DNA of 64,000 nt from Siphonodentalium dalli (lineage: Eukaryota > Mollusca > Scaphopoda > Gadilida > Siphonodentaliidae), in assembly GCA_032622095.1 (NCBI GenBank), contig CP136067.1, positions 123,477,030-123,541,029 on the forward strand, in the 5' to 3' direction. Shown here in pieces: positions 35,101 through 42,624 of the stretch (position 1 is its first letter; every line of letters begins with the position of its first letter). Both the position numbers and the translations under genes were made by a program. The notes below the pieces were generated by a model. The model saw only the letters and a list, made by a program, of their open reading frames with translations, did not search any database and had not been told where the DNA came from.

Positions 35101-35676
35101 CTTCCCTTGACTCTCAGATGGCGACTCGTGGAATCGGCAGCCCACAGTTGTTTTTGGGAAGTTGTATACGAAAAAAGTAATTATAAAGTGATAATTATTA
35201 ATTTTCTACTGCACTTACGGTAAAAATGAAAAGAAATATATGTTTTAACTTTTATTACTAGGATGTGGTATTTTTCGTAAATTAATGTTTTTATTGTTGC
35301 AATTGAACACAAAACGAGCGGTGACATGGTTTGACTCATGACTGTGTTTGCAATTTAGGCTATATTAGAAAGTAGTTTGCCATTTATCGCAAAGCCAAAG
35401 ATTTGCAATTAATCCTGAATTAATTGCAAATTTTGCAATTAATCCCAATTTATCGCAGATATATTTTTATGCGTTGGAACTTATGAGCTTCCGTAAGAAT
35501 TTAGAATTTTTGTCTAAATTTCCAATTTTTAGATCAGTCACTTTACATTTTAATTTTGATTGGGACTGGCTTATTAACTTAAGATTATTTTACCATGAAA
35601 ACTGTGATTTAGATGGCTCCTCAGAAAGCTGTTGTCGAGAGCCATTGCTAGATAGTCTTGACCATAAACAACCCAT
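17013..35676 (-). CDS. RP2: RP2 (XRP2) orthologue, ARL3 GTPase-activating protein; nine exons
   Basis: Join on the minus strand: 35676-35594, 29885-29768, 26852-26761, 25302-25130, 24324-24221, 23369-23241, 20700-20620, 19296-19197, 17188-17013. Total 1056 nt, 351 residues plus TAA, every junction GT..AG with compatible phase. RP2 stimulates GTP hydrolysis by ARL3, which releases lipidated cargo from UNC119/PDE6D carriers in cilia and photoreceptors. Seen here: MGC at residues 1-3 (myristoylation at G2, palmitoylation at C3 in the family); a TBCC-type beta-helix at about 30-185 with the ETVGRVPG and GQQF motifs; CQQFRTRDC at 113-121, where R117 corresponds to the human arginine finger R118; E137 in TQPIIE corresponds to human E138; and an NDPK-like C-terminal domain at 234-351 ending FNFADMQMG. 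Length and the 1-residue offset fit the family closely. The frame is intact, so the gene looks functional. Human RP2 has five exons; the extra introns here are repeat-filled. Ortholog assignment rests on recalled family sequence. Confidence 0.95.
17197..17660. mobile_element. G element at the RP2 exon 9 splice acceptor
   Basis: TTAA/AGGTACTCAATCCGAT at 17,197; right end AGTTCATCT/TTAA at 17,660. G elements carry TACCACTTGATTTTAGAG, AATCAATATCTGATCA and ACCCACCCATCAAAGCTC inside. The left edge is six bases from the AG used by exon 9, so the pyrimidine tract and branch site of intron 8 lie in the element. Confidence 0.85.
17661..17780 (-). repeat. Tandem copies of the exon 9 splice acceptor
   Basis: Three to four degenerate units of about 34 bp, each on the minus strand reading GTTTAAACTTACAGGG then a TTTGTCATTGRTCTG-like stretch. 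The true acceptor reads TTTAAACTTACAG/GACC followed by TGTCATTGGTCTG, so these units duplicate the intron end plus the first ~20 bases of exon 9. The G element is inserted in the TTAA of the unit nearest the exon. Confidence 0.7.
17781..17962. mobile_element. D element copy 2, left end lost
   Basis: Begins TTAACCCATATTTCC, an internal part of the arm, and ends GGCACTGAAAGGG/TTAA. The central GAGCTCTAAGAGCTC foldback is intact. RP2 intron 8. Confidence 0.85.
18000..18388. mobile_element. C element copy 3, long form
   Basis: Ends CAAGCCTGCAAATAG and CTATTTGCAGG. Between the two hairpin halves sits a 200-bp non-palindromic middle (GAAGTTCCCCAGTTGAAG, TTATCTTCTGCAAATTAG) shared with the copies at 22.4, 28.5 and 58.8 kb. 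Confidence 0.8.
18455..18913. mobile_element. B4 element copy 2
   Basis: TTAA/CCCTTTCAGTGCCAGG to CCTGGCACTGAAAGAG/TTAA; hairpin at about 18,796-18,865. RP2 intron 8. Confidence 0.88.
19197..19296 (-). CDS. RP2: RP2 exon 8: NDPK-like domain
   Basis: Residues 261-293 plus one base of G294. Acceptor TCTCTAATTTCAG, donor AAG/GTAACA. Reads [12 protein letters not shown]...ASRVF, matching FFLVQTKEVSM of vertebrate RP2. A B1 MITE begins only about 21 nt upstream of the acceptor. Confidence 0.9.
19320..19570. mobile_element. B1 element next to the exon 8 acceptor
   Basis: TTAA/CCCTTTCAAGATGGGAG to ATGGAAGGG/TTAA. The left edge is about 21 nt upstream of the AG of RP2 exon 8; the pyrimidine tract TTATTCTCTAATTTCAG was spared. 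Confidence 0.85.
19571..20273. other. Intron 7 unique part with J fragment
   Basis: ACTAAATAATCATTGACGAG near 19,640 is a J copy. A C9-10 run lies near 20,089. No exon signals were found. Confidence 0.4.
20274..20413. repeat. Long foldback, single copy in this window
   Basis: AAATACACTCATGTGCTCTA and the complementary end pair over about 65 bp with a small mismatch loop; centre ACTCGAGT at about 20,341. It may be an unrelated MITE; no target duplication is evident. RP2 intron 7. Confidence 0.75.
20414..20567. mobile_element. B1 element, right half
   Basis: Starts at the spacer GCACTGGCTTACAAGG and ends CATGACATGG/TTAA. It abuts the foldback to its left. Confidence 0.75.
20620..20700 (-). 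CDS. RP2: RP2 exon 7: start of NDPK-like domain
   Basis: Residues 234-260, 27 codons, phase 0. Acceptor TTTCCATTTCAG, donor CAT/GTAAGT. Reads [11 protein letters not shown]..., a beta strand followed by a helix, aligning with the vertebrate LVVLFAGD segment. Weakly conserved in sequence; splice signals and phase make the call. Confidence 0.85.
20872..21125. mobile_element. C element copy 4, perfect 8-bp duplication
   Basis: CAAGCCTTG to CAAGGCTTG, flanked on both sides by AGCACCAG. Four-block foldback with all blocks present. RP2 intron 6. Confidence 0.92.
21388..21555. mobile_element. PAL-A copy 6, centre deleted
   Basis: TA/CAGTAATGCTC to GAGCATTACTG/TA; the arms meet at GGCTATGCAACAAGCC, so about 50 bp of the tip is gone. 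Confidence 0.9.
21556..22379. other. Intron 6 unique part
   Basis: No splice-bounded frame was found here, and no repeat family of this window except AT-rich simple stretches. Confidence 0.4.
22384..22740. mobile_element. C element, long form, right part truncated
   Basis: Begins ATTTGCAGAATGAGG without the CAAGCCT end and has the long-form middle (AAGTTCCCAAATGG, GATTATGCG). It is cut near the target site of the next copy. Confidence 0.7.
22749..23184. mobile_element. C element copy 5, complete long form
   Basis: CAAGCCTGAGTTTAGTGTG to the complement, 436 bp, flanked by GTTAACAG on both sides (22741-22748, 23185-23192): a perfect 8-bp duplication. It lies 47 bp into RP2 intron 6 from the exon 6 donor. 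Confidence 0.93.
23241..23369 (-). CDS. RP2: RP2 exon 6: linker between domains
   Basis: Residues 191-233, exactly 43 codons, phase 0 at both ends. Acceptor TTTTCATTTTAG, donor GATGAG/GTTAGA. Contains the PMPTTDQF motif (PLPTTEE in vertebrates) and ends at SDE, the position where human exon 2 also ends. The open frame runs on past the donor into the intron; I cut it at SDE because the family continues with the sequence found in exon 7. Confidence 0.88.
23519..23806. mobile_element. G element, internally deleted
   Basis: TTAA/AGATGTGTCATATGAATTAAC to GGATTAAGTACCT/TTAA, 288 bp against about 430-490 in full copies. RP2 intron 5. A J fragment sits directly to its left. Confidence 0.8.
23807..24220. 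other. Intron 5 unique part
   Basis: No repeat of the named families and no exon signal before the exon 5 donor. Confidence 0.4.
24221..24324 (-). CDS. RP2: RP2 exon 5: end of beta-helix domain
   Basis: Residues 156-190. Acceptor TCTGTTTCAG/AG, donor GAG/GTGAGC. Encodes [13 protein letters not shown], matching the family signature that closes the TBCC-like domain. Confidence 0.93.
24514..24638. mobile_element. PAL-A copy 7, left arm truncated
   Basis: Starts at ATATGGCTTGTTGCC, passes the centre and ends GAGCATTACTG/TA. RP2 intron 4. Confidence 0.85.
24821..25081. mobile_element. B1 element in RP2 intron 4
   Basis: TTAA/CTCTCCCATGACTGGAG at the left; the right target has decayed to TTTA after ATCATAAAAG. 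Two hairpins are present. The right end is 48 bp from the exon 4 donor. Confidence 0.8.
25130..25302 (-). CDS. RP2: RP2 exon 4: catalytic segment for ARL3
   Basis: Residues 98-155 plus one base of E156. Acceptor follows a T9 run (TTTTTTTTTCAG); donor AAG/GTATGT. Carries CQQFRTRDC, with the arginine finger and neighbouring glutamines, and [11 protein letters not shown] with the catalytic-pocket glutamate. All residues known to matter for ARL3 GAP activity in human RP2 are kept. Confidence 0.95.
25480..26118 (+). repeat. F1 repeat: tandem ~130-bp blocks ending in ACGGACG
   Basis: Blocks share CCATATTCGAACTTGACYTGT, ATACCAAATTTGGTTCAG and GGGCCATAACTCTC; the series ends with GGACGGACGGACACCGG and CTATTTTAATAG. 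This architecture is widespread in mollusc-like genomes as dispersed non-coding repeats. Short frames open in it are not evidence of protein. RP2 intron 3. Confidence 0.7.
26207..26309. mobile_element. PAL-A copy 8, right arm only
   Basis: TAGCTTTCAGATGAATGG to GAACATTACTG/TA. RP2 intron 3. Confidence 0.82.
26399..26557. mobile_element. B1 element, left half
   Basis: ATAA/CCCTTTCATGATTGGAG through one hairpin and the spacer AAGGTCAAGGTAAATATT, then stops. RP2 intron 3. Confidence 0.75.
26761..26852 (-). CDS. RP2: RP2 exon 3: beta-helix
   Basis: Residues 68-97 plus two bases of S98. Acceptor CTATTTCAG, donor CAG/GTTAGT. Reads [18 protein letters not shown]..., the cysteine-spaced beta-helix rungs of TBCC-type folds; the GPVK turn follows. 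Confidence 0.93.
26931..27386. mobile_element. H element copy 1
   Basis: TTAA/AGGCCCATTTAATTTTTGAG to AAGTGGGCCT/TTAA. It has no foldback beyond the ends. The inverted partner at 50,506 shares most of its interior. RP2 intron 2. Confidence 0.8.
27600..28345 (+). repeat. F2 repeat: tandem ~174-bp units
   Basis: AGCCAACATTTCCAGATAA recurs at 27,951 and 28,125, with a diverged unit at about 27,778. Units contain GATGAATAACTCTAGAAT and TTCATTGAG; the array closes with ATGGACGGACAGG and a C19 run at 28,332-28,350. RP2 intron 2. Confidence 0.8.
28517..28775. mobile_element. C element, left part of a long form
   Basis: Begins CCAGTCTGGAAATAGTGTG (a mutated CAAGCCTTG end), keeps the first hairpin and the long-form middle, and lacks the right half. 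Confidence 0.75.
28858..29286. mobile_element. G element in RP2 intron 2
   Basis: TTAA/AGGAACTCAATCCAAT to ATGCATCT/TTAA, with a central CCACTTGATTTTAGAG and the ACCCACCCATCAAAG-type block. Confidence 0.85.
29768..29885 (-). CDS. RP2: RP2 exon 2: start of beta-helix domain
   Basis: Residues 28-67. Acceptor ATTTCTCAG/G, donor GAG/GTTGGT. Contains VKDF, then [15 protein letters not shown], the best conserved stretch of the RP2 N-terminal domain. Intron 1 upstream is 5.7 kb. Confidence 0.93.
30019..30273. mobile_element. C element copy 7
   Basis: Left end mutated (AAAGCCTTG), right end CAAGGCTTG; four hairpin blocks. The flanks do not show a matching octamer, so the copy is older or rearranged. 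RP2 intron 1. Confidence 0.85.
31195..31858 (+). mobile_element. Helitron unit 1 of 3
   Basis: Starts TC (TCTCATATATATTTTGAAG) after host A and ends with a 6-bp-stem hairpin AGCCCG..CGGGCT, ten bases, then CTAG. These are the canonical Helitron ends. The interior has a TTTG/TCTG simple stretch, GACCGATTGGGACGAAACTT, then about three tandem 122-bp units containing GAATGTATCTTGCCCC and GGAAACGGGT. No Rep/helicase, so non-autonomous. Confidence 0.88.
31859..32600 (+). mobile_element. Helitron unit 2 of 3
   Basis: Begins TC directly after the CTAG of unit 1 with no base between, and ends in the same hairpin and CTAG. About four internal 122-bp units. Confidence 0.88.
32601..33359 (+). mobile_element. 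Helitron unit 3 of 3
   Basis: Again TC directly after CTAG; the final CTAG at 33,356-33,359 is followed by host T. About five internal units, with a partial 3' hairpin (GAATAGCCCGGACAA) embedded at about 33,186 before the repeats resume. Confidence 0.88.
34856..35332. repeat. 477-bp long inverted repeat
   Basis: AAACCATGTCACCGCTCG pairs with its complement at the right end; arms of about 215 bp match with few gaps, and the centre is at about 35,090. It lies 260 bp downstream of the RP2 exon 1 donor, so the pre-mRNA would carry a long stem. Possibly a MITE; no clear target duplication. Confidence 0.85.
35594..35676 (-). CDS. RP2: RP2 exon 1: acylated N-terminus
   Basis: Encodes [10 protein letters not shown]... 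through residue 27 plus the first two bases of W28; donor TG/GTAAAA. The ATG lies in a strong context (GAGAAAATGGG: A at -3, G at +4). A split Trp codon here matches the SWD motif at the same place in vertebrate RP2, which supports the junction to exon 2. The body is short and polar, as in the family, where this segment only anchors the protein to membrane. Confidence 0.88.
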
Positions 35677-38600
35677 TTTCTCCGTCGAAAACTCTCATTT
35701 AGAAGAACTGAACCGCTAATGAATGAATTTTCGTGTTTCGATCTGTCAAACAAAATTTGCAACTTCCGGTCTGTCTAACTAGTGATTTCATTGGTCAACA
35801 CACTCCAACCGGACAACGGTGTTTCTTAAATTTTTCAGTGTAGAAATAACGCCCGGTTGTTTAAAAAAGGGCACCTGCTCAAACGGTGTCACACAACTTG
35901 TTTTGGAATCAGGGAGCTAAATGTGTTCCAGAGTCGGGGAGCGAGTGGTGAAGGTTACTGAAGAATGACCATCACCTGATACATGTGGCCACGTTATTAA
36001 AGGATGAAATCTTGTTTATTTGATTCGTACATCATATCTAAATAATTTAAACTGGTGAAATAATGGGGGAATGGATTTTGTGAGTGGGAAATTTATTTAA
36101 CTAGCTGCTGTAGTTCTGGGTTTTTACAGATAAAATTTGGCTGTGGGATAGCCCTGTCGTACACTTGGGGATTTATTTTAAAGAGTAAAAACATATCCTA
36201 TGATTTTTCCCCACCGCCCCAAACCTGCAAACAAAATGTTTTTTTACTCCCAATTTTTGACACCCCCTCCTAAATTTCACTAATTTTAGTCTAATACACA
36301 TAAAACCCTACTGATGTCATTCATATGACTGAGAAATGATCTCCTTTAGTTCAAATGACAGATTAAACTGTTTCAGAAGCTGTTTTGGTTGAACAAAAAT
36401 CGTTAATACCTGTAGGTGAATATGAAGATTTTTTTCAAATACTGGATAGGCATTTGTCTACCACATACATGTACATGAATTTGATTTCCAGGTCAGTGTG
36501 TGGTGAGAGTGTGCTATATGTTTTCCTGGGTGGTCCATACTGCTAAATCGTAATTCTAATGCATCGATATAGTGTACACATACAGTAACCCATCATAAGC
36601 TGATATGTGCACATAAAACACTATTATAAGGTATAATTATGCATTCAATTTTACACACAAAAAACATATGATACATATCCAACATATCCCCTGCATACCC
36701 AGTGCGATAGCATTTTTCCCTGCAAATTATTACATGAACCGAACATGTGTTTTGGCTATGTGGCTGTAATACATTTTAAGCTGATAACATCTCAGGACAG
36801 TGAACTCAATCTTGACGTTCGAGTCACTGTTGACATTTTGTAGACATATCCATGACATATTTCAGTTATTAAGCTCCAATTCAACTAGAGTTAACATATT
36901 TTGGAAATAAATACATAGAGGATATTTATCAGGCTGCAATTGGAAATATTATTTTATAAATTACTGATATTTGCAAACCTAGGTCATTGTGCAGTACACA
37001 CACACTTACATAATTTCTAATTGTTCCCTGAGTAGTCTGTCAACCAGCCCATTATCAAGCATTATACCATACCACTTTTGCTATTCTACTGGAGCAACGT
37101 CTATGATATTAAATGACAAGTAGTCACTATGCCAAACATGGATAATTTAGGTGTTGTGAGAGTAACAGATCATCTGAGTTGATAAACATGCAAATAATTC
37201 ATTGATTAGCTTGGTGCACTGTGACAGTTATTTTCTAGCCATTGGTAGTCACATTAATGTTTGAGACAGTTGCTCGCACTTTTTCGACAAGTTTATTTAT
37301 GTCAGTTTTGTATTTCTCGAAGCTTCTTTCCGAAGAGTGTCGGGAAGGAAGTTTTCATCTCACCATCCCATATGCAACATGCCAGCTTAATGTCACCTGC
37401 ATTAAGGCCATATGAGGTCCCAGTAACATAAATATGGTGTTTTTGCAGTTCTAATATGTTTTAAACTGTTACAAATGTCAAATATGGGCACAAAAGTCTT
37501 TAGTACAAAATTTGCATGAGGTTGTAAAAAATGCGCTGTTTGCATCTCAGATCGACCACCCACCCGGCATACCTTCCTGCAAAGTTTTTATTACCCGGTT
37601 TACCCCCCCCCCGGTCCGTCTAGCAGGGAATTCGCTTTAAATCTTGTGTAACCACATCAAAAAATTCAAACTCCACTACAAAGGATTAATTCCTGTGCCA
37701 ATGGCTATTTTACCTATTGGTAATCATGGGGAAGAGGTGTGATTTTTTGTATGCAAAAACACGCAAGCCCATGGACCAATCAGGGTCCAGTGTCTATTTT
37801 ATTCTCTCCTATATATATGTACCGGTATCCTATATATCCGCTAGATGTCACTCCGAACCATATTTACACCAGTGTAACCTATAATATGCACACATTGAAC
37901 ATTACGGTCTTACAATTATATACGCTACCTTCCAGTTGGATAGAGCATGTCTATTAGACTATTGGTTGATTGGAAGTGTTAATCATTTCTAAACCGATCA
38001 ACCAATCGATATAAACAAAAATAATACTATACAGGTGAGGGGTGTGTCATCATAAACAATCAAATACATATATGAACACGGTCCGATAAAAAATACTTGA
38101 GTTATCGCGTCGGATAGCACGGACGAACAGGTCCCTGTCGAATGATTGATCCCGGCCGGCATTATGTGTACATTACATGGTATCGATACACATAAAAACA
38201 AACCTCAGGACAATTTCAGCTTATTTTTGGTCTGCACTTTATGATGTTATGTCAGCCTGGCATGAAAGTTCCAACAGTTTTACTGTAAAAAAATAAAGTT
38301 GGGGGGGGGGGTCGACCCCAAAACCCTCCTCAATCACCACGTCCTATTGGAATGCAGTATTCGGATGAGTTGTATGTGATACACACGATTTTTGCCTCCT
38401 GTCAACTGATTCATAGGATCCATGTGCGATCATGTGCCCAATCAAACCAGTGCTTTCCTTATATCTAACCCAACGAAAAGTCCCTCAAATCAAAGATGGC
38501 GCCCAAAATGGTACACTTTTGAAAAATATCACCGAATATCCCTCATATTCTCATCAGTGGGCGTTATTATCATGAAAACTCTATCCATGCTTAAATTTCA

Positions 38601-38779
38601 GCTGGTAATTATGTTTATCTCCAGCTCCAAGAGACAGCTTCCCAGTTACAAGACGGTGGCTAAAATGGTGACCGGAAATTGAAAACACATTGATATTCCT
38701 TTACTTTCTCACAATAAACGTTATTGTTAATGTCCGATAATGTCCGTAACAATCGCTGCGCGAATGGTAGTATTATGAC
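35677..38779. other. RP2 5' flank and intergenic DNA
   Basis: Apart from the presumed promoter near 35,680-35,900 I see no exon with convincing splice sites. There is a G11 run at about 38,301-38,311. None of the MITE families of this window occurs here, which makes it the cleanest 3 kb in the sequence. Confidence 0.5.
35763..35770 (-). promoter_or_regulatory. ETS-type site in the RP2 promoter
   Basis: On the minus strand this reads ACCGGAAG followed by T, about 90 bases upstream of the RP2 ATG. No TATA box is visible. ETS sites of this form are typical of TATA-less promoters of constitutive genes. An out-of-frame upstream ATG (35,698-35,696 region, weak context) overlaps the true start. Confidence 0.5.
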
Positions 38780-39682
38780 CAGGGATGTGGCTAGAGCGTC
38801 TCCGTTGGGCGGGTGTCCACATCAGTCCTCAGGCCTAATATCCTATGTATTCATAAACTATGTTGTTCTATATGCCCGGTATAAGAAAATTCAGATACTT
38901 TAACCTGAGAATTGCATAAATCCTAACATCTAGTAGCCTACTCCAGACAAATGCACACGGCTACGGGTAAGAGACCAGGACATTGTGTCCGTCCATGTTT
39001 GTTGAGCCCGGTGTGAGAAAATTTGGAAAACTATACAAGAAAATCGCAAATCCTAGCATCTAGACTGGCCTCAACTGAAGCTTCCCTAGACTAAGTGTTG
39101 GAAATGTCAAACCTCATACTCCCTCTTAGGTTGGAAAATTCTCTTACTGATGACCATTTCAGTCCTCAAGTTTGACCGAATGTACTAAACTATTGTTTTG
39201 TTAAACTAATTAGCAGTTGTGTATTGGTCACGGGGGAGGGACAGTGACACAACGGGCCTACCATGGTTCGGCCCGGTGTTCGAAAATTTTGAAATCTGAA
39301 CAAGAAAATCGCAAAATCCTAGCATCTAGACTAGCCTCAAGTCTTCTTAGAGTTGGAAATTTCAAACCTGACACCCCCCCCCCACTTATGTTGGAAAATG
39401 TCCAAATGATGACAATTCCAATGACAATGTTGACCAAATGTATGACAATATTGTTTTCTTAAATTTAGTGGCAGTTTTGACTAGCCACGGGGGAGGACCA
39501 GGACACAAGCTTTCCAAGTGTTGGAAATTTCCAACCTGTCACCCCCCTAAGGTTGGAAAATTTCCAACTGATGACCATTCCAACTAATGTTTTGGCAGGT
39601 ATGAAATTTCAAACTGTTGAAATTTTTGACCAAAGTTGGGGGGTGAGACACTCCCCCCACACCCCCTCTAGCCACATCCATG
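38780..39682. mobile_element. I element (hAT-like), complete, 903 bp
   Basis: CAGGGATGTGGCTAGAG to CTCTAGCCACATCCATG, flanked by ATTATGAC on both sides (38772-38779, 39683-39690). The interior repeats two blocks (AGAAAATCGCAAATCCTAGC; GGTTGGAAAAT..CCAACTGATGA). No coding frame. Confidence 0.9.
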
Positions 39683-40042
39683 ATTATGACTTGCAAGATT
39701 CAGAACAACTACATGAGCTTATATTCTGATTTGCCACATTCAGGATTATCTGGTCCAGCTTTCGTCTCTTCATCGGATTAATTTATGTCGCTCACATCAA
39801 CAAAGTATTATACACATCCTGCGAGAAGGGTCCCACTAATCACAACACTTCAAACAATACATGCCGGTGTCCAGCTCTTGATTTTTCCCATTCTTATCCT
39901 TATTCTTGACAAGCTTAATTCATGGTAGCATATGGTATAATTCATCTGATACATATGGGATTTTGGCGTCATCTTGTGAGATAAATTAGAAAAACATACA
40001 ACCAATGAGTATACTGGCTTTCAAAGAGTCCTCTCTATCAAC
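39683..40042. other. Single-copy DNA; open frame near the C insertion
   Basis: The last ~60 bases, read in the frame of the segment at 40,300, stay open (ending ...GFQRVLSIN) up to the target duplication. Confidence 0.35.
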
Positions 40043-40299
40043 CAAGCCTTGAAATAAGGTGTCTGTCATTTGCAGAATGAGGTCCCCAGAGGGTGAATTT
40101 AGTGATGTTACCCCGCATAGCGGGCTAGCATCACCAAATTCACCCTCTGGGGACCTCATTCTGCTTACATCTCAGCATCACTAAATTCACCACATAGGGT
40201 GAATTTGGTGATGCTACCCCGCTATGCGGGGTAGCATCACTAAATTCACCCTCTGGGGACCTCATTCTGCAAATGACAGACACCTTATTTCAAGGCTTG
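40043..40299. mobile_element. C element copy 8, perfect ends and duplication
   Basis: CAAGCCTTG to CAAGGCTTG, flanked by CTATCAAC on both sides (40035-40042, 40300-40307). The middle blocks contain a CACCACATAGGGTG palindromic joint. Confidence 0.93.
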
Positions 40300-40302
40300 C
40301 TA

Positions 40303-40697
40303 TCAACGCCTTTCTCACATGTGTTGACCTGATGAGGATCACATCCTGTACCCCTGGTGATCTTCCCAGTCAGCGAGCCACTTCTCAATATATGGTTCGT
40401 CAAATCACAAATGCAGCTAACACATTGGCGTACCTGAACAACTTCTGTATGTGTTCGAATGTTGCTAGCTTCCACTTTGACGGATGTCTCTCTGGTGAGG
40501 TCGTAGAAGACGACAATGTACTCATGCTTCTTGACCATTATCCTATTAAGCAATATGTGTTACGTCCATCAGTCGTCTCGTCGAAGATCGAGCTCCCAGC
40601 AGATAAGAACAATACACGCGGTGCTAGTTTGTGGGCATATATGAGTCAATATCAATTTTGGTCAAAATTACAGATATGCCACATGGCATTTTTTTAG
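40303..40697 (+). other. Unidentified open frame, possible gene fragment
   Basis: About 130 codons without a stop, including LMRITSCTPGDLPSQ, FHFDGCLSGEVVEDDN and DHYPIKQYVLRPSVV; not repetitive and richer in GC than its flanks. With the C element and one octamer removed, the frame stays open about 20 codons upstream. The complementary strand is also open over 40,290-40,553 with a possible donor (TTCAG/GTACGC), so strand is unsure. No family recognised. Confidence 0.3.
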
Positions 40698-42223
40698 TTC
40701 CGATAATGGGGAAAGTTGTTATCATTTCGAGATATATAGCTATTGAACTGGAAGAAACGACTGAAGTTCGAGCTTAAACATCCAGCACTGATATTTTATG
40801 ATGCTATGAATGGTGGATGTCTGGAAATTATGTCTCTTCTGTAACAGTATTGTCATCTGGTATATCATTTTTCAGAATAGAGATATTGGAGTACTTTTTG
40901 ATCCGAATTGAGTATTGACCGGTAATGCATAGATCGAGAAAACATTTACCCTTTGTATAGCTGGTTTTCAATGGGGGTCACAATGGAACACATTTTTCTC
41001 AGAAAAATTTAATTTCAACACAACATTAAACTTTATTAAATCAAGATAATCAAATGTCACACACTTTCTAACATAATATTGAATTGGACACTCCTTGTCC
41101 ACCAAATATTGAACAAAACTGGAATTGAAATATATAACGTTTCATTTATAGATGAAAAAATAATATGTGTTACACGACGGACTTCAGCGCAACACGAAAG
41201 ACACATATTTGCTACGGGGTGGACAATATCTGATAAATTTCTGTATAAAAGCCATGTCGAAATCCAGAGTTACGAAATATGCTAACAAGATGATAAAACC
41301 TGTTATTCATAAAGAAAATACAGCGACGAACTACACAATCAGGATATCTGACGATTGGAATACGATGTAGGAATAGGCTTTGTTACAGTGAGGACCACAA
41401 CGTTACACAACTGACACAGTCATATGCGAAATGTCATTTGTATACATATAGGTATCATAATCATGTACTGACATCAGTGCAAATTCAATATTATGGCGAG
41501 TATCGCGAGAATTCATGTCCCAAATACTTAATGATGTTTTCTGACGCGTATTTCTATATCAATATATGATGTGCGTTACAGTAAAGATTACACGATTGAC
41601 CAAAAAAGGCGCATAGCATATATACAGGCTATTATATAAAACGAGGTTCAATTTGTGGAATTTCTTTTCATAATAAATGCCCCACTGTTTTTTTTTTACA
41701 CATTTAGTACACATATGCATGGTATAACGAATATTGTTAACTGAATACCATCATGTCTTGTGCTATAGTAAATAAATTTTCGTTACACGATAGACATTGG
41801 TTATAGTCGGATGAACACTCTATCCCTTGCTTTATCAGATGAAATAATATGAACGTACACTAACATTCGTTTGTGTTTAAATATAATACAACTATGTGGT
41901 GAAGAGGTGCCCGCGTACTGGACAATATGTAAGGATAAAGAATATTGTGTGTAGGTTAAACTATTGTGATAGATTCGAGTAACGTACGACAGGGATATGC
42001 TATGGGATTATCCGGATACATGTAAATTAGCACACATTGTATATTTGAATCCCTTTCGTATATACCTGTCTCGTTTAGCTTTGTGCTCGGTTGAGATAAA
42101 TTGAAACAAGTGCATGTCCGTGTTTCATAAATATAAGTACACGTTCCCGGTGTTAGATAAGCTATCCCGATGCACGTTGCTCGAATTCATCATTACAAGC
42201 ATGAATTTCACCTTCATTATATT

Positions 42224-42275
42224 CACAGGTCCCCAGAACAAAAATTGACCACAATTTTTGTTCTGGGGACCTGTG
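42224..42275. mobile_element. 52-bp perfect hairpin with 8-bp duplication
   Basis: CACAGGTCCCCAGAAC opens a 24-bp arm, loop ACCA, then the exact complement. ATTATATT flanks both sides (42216-42223, 42276-42283). It looks like a minimal hAT-type MITE. It also lies 54 nt beyond the stop of the minus-strand frame below, where it would form a strong 3' UTR stem. Confidence 0.85.
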
Positions 42276-42329
42276 ATTATATTCACATATAAAAAAAAGT
42301 ATATTAGTGAGGTGAAGTAATGATAACTT

Positions 42330-42624
42330 TTAAAACAGTTTACTCATCGCCGAGTCCCACGCACATTCACCAACAGCGAAACGAGAATGAGACCCCTCGA
42401 TCAGTTGTGGATCTGGAATAAACGCGATCACTTCATCATAATTATACCAAGAAATGTCATTACATTTTTTTGGCCAGCAAAAGCAGTTATAATATTTAAC
42501 GCCAACACGCTTCGTGCATTTAACAAGCAATTCACACTCAGACATTTCTTCTACAATACCAGGGTATATGGATTTCTGATACTCAACCAGTACGTACTTA
42601 TTCACACCAGGATCATGCTATCTG
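42330..42624 (-). CDS. C-terminal YPG/WPKK domain, TE- or host-encoded protein
   Basis: In the frame open from about 42,624 (HDPGVNKYVLVEYQKS) to TAA at 42,330. Motifs in order: VLVEYQ, YPGIV, CTKRVG, CFCWPKK, ISWYNYDEVIAFIPDP. This spacing (VEY..YPG..WPKK..WY..DV) recalls a small Tudor/SH3-like domain at the end of many uncharacterised animal proteins; function unknown. Upstream is TAG, so this is either an exon with its acceptor at GCAGATAG, or a frameshifted continuation of the repeat region next door. A 44-nt intron (GAG/GTAGGT to GATAG) would restore the frame but is very short. Confidence 0.55.
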
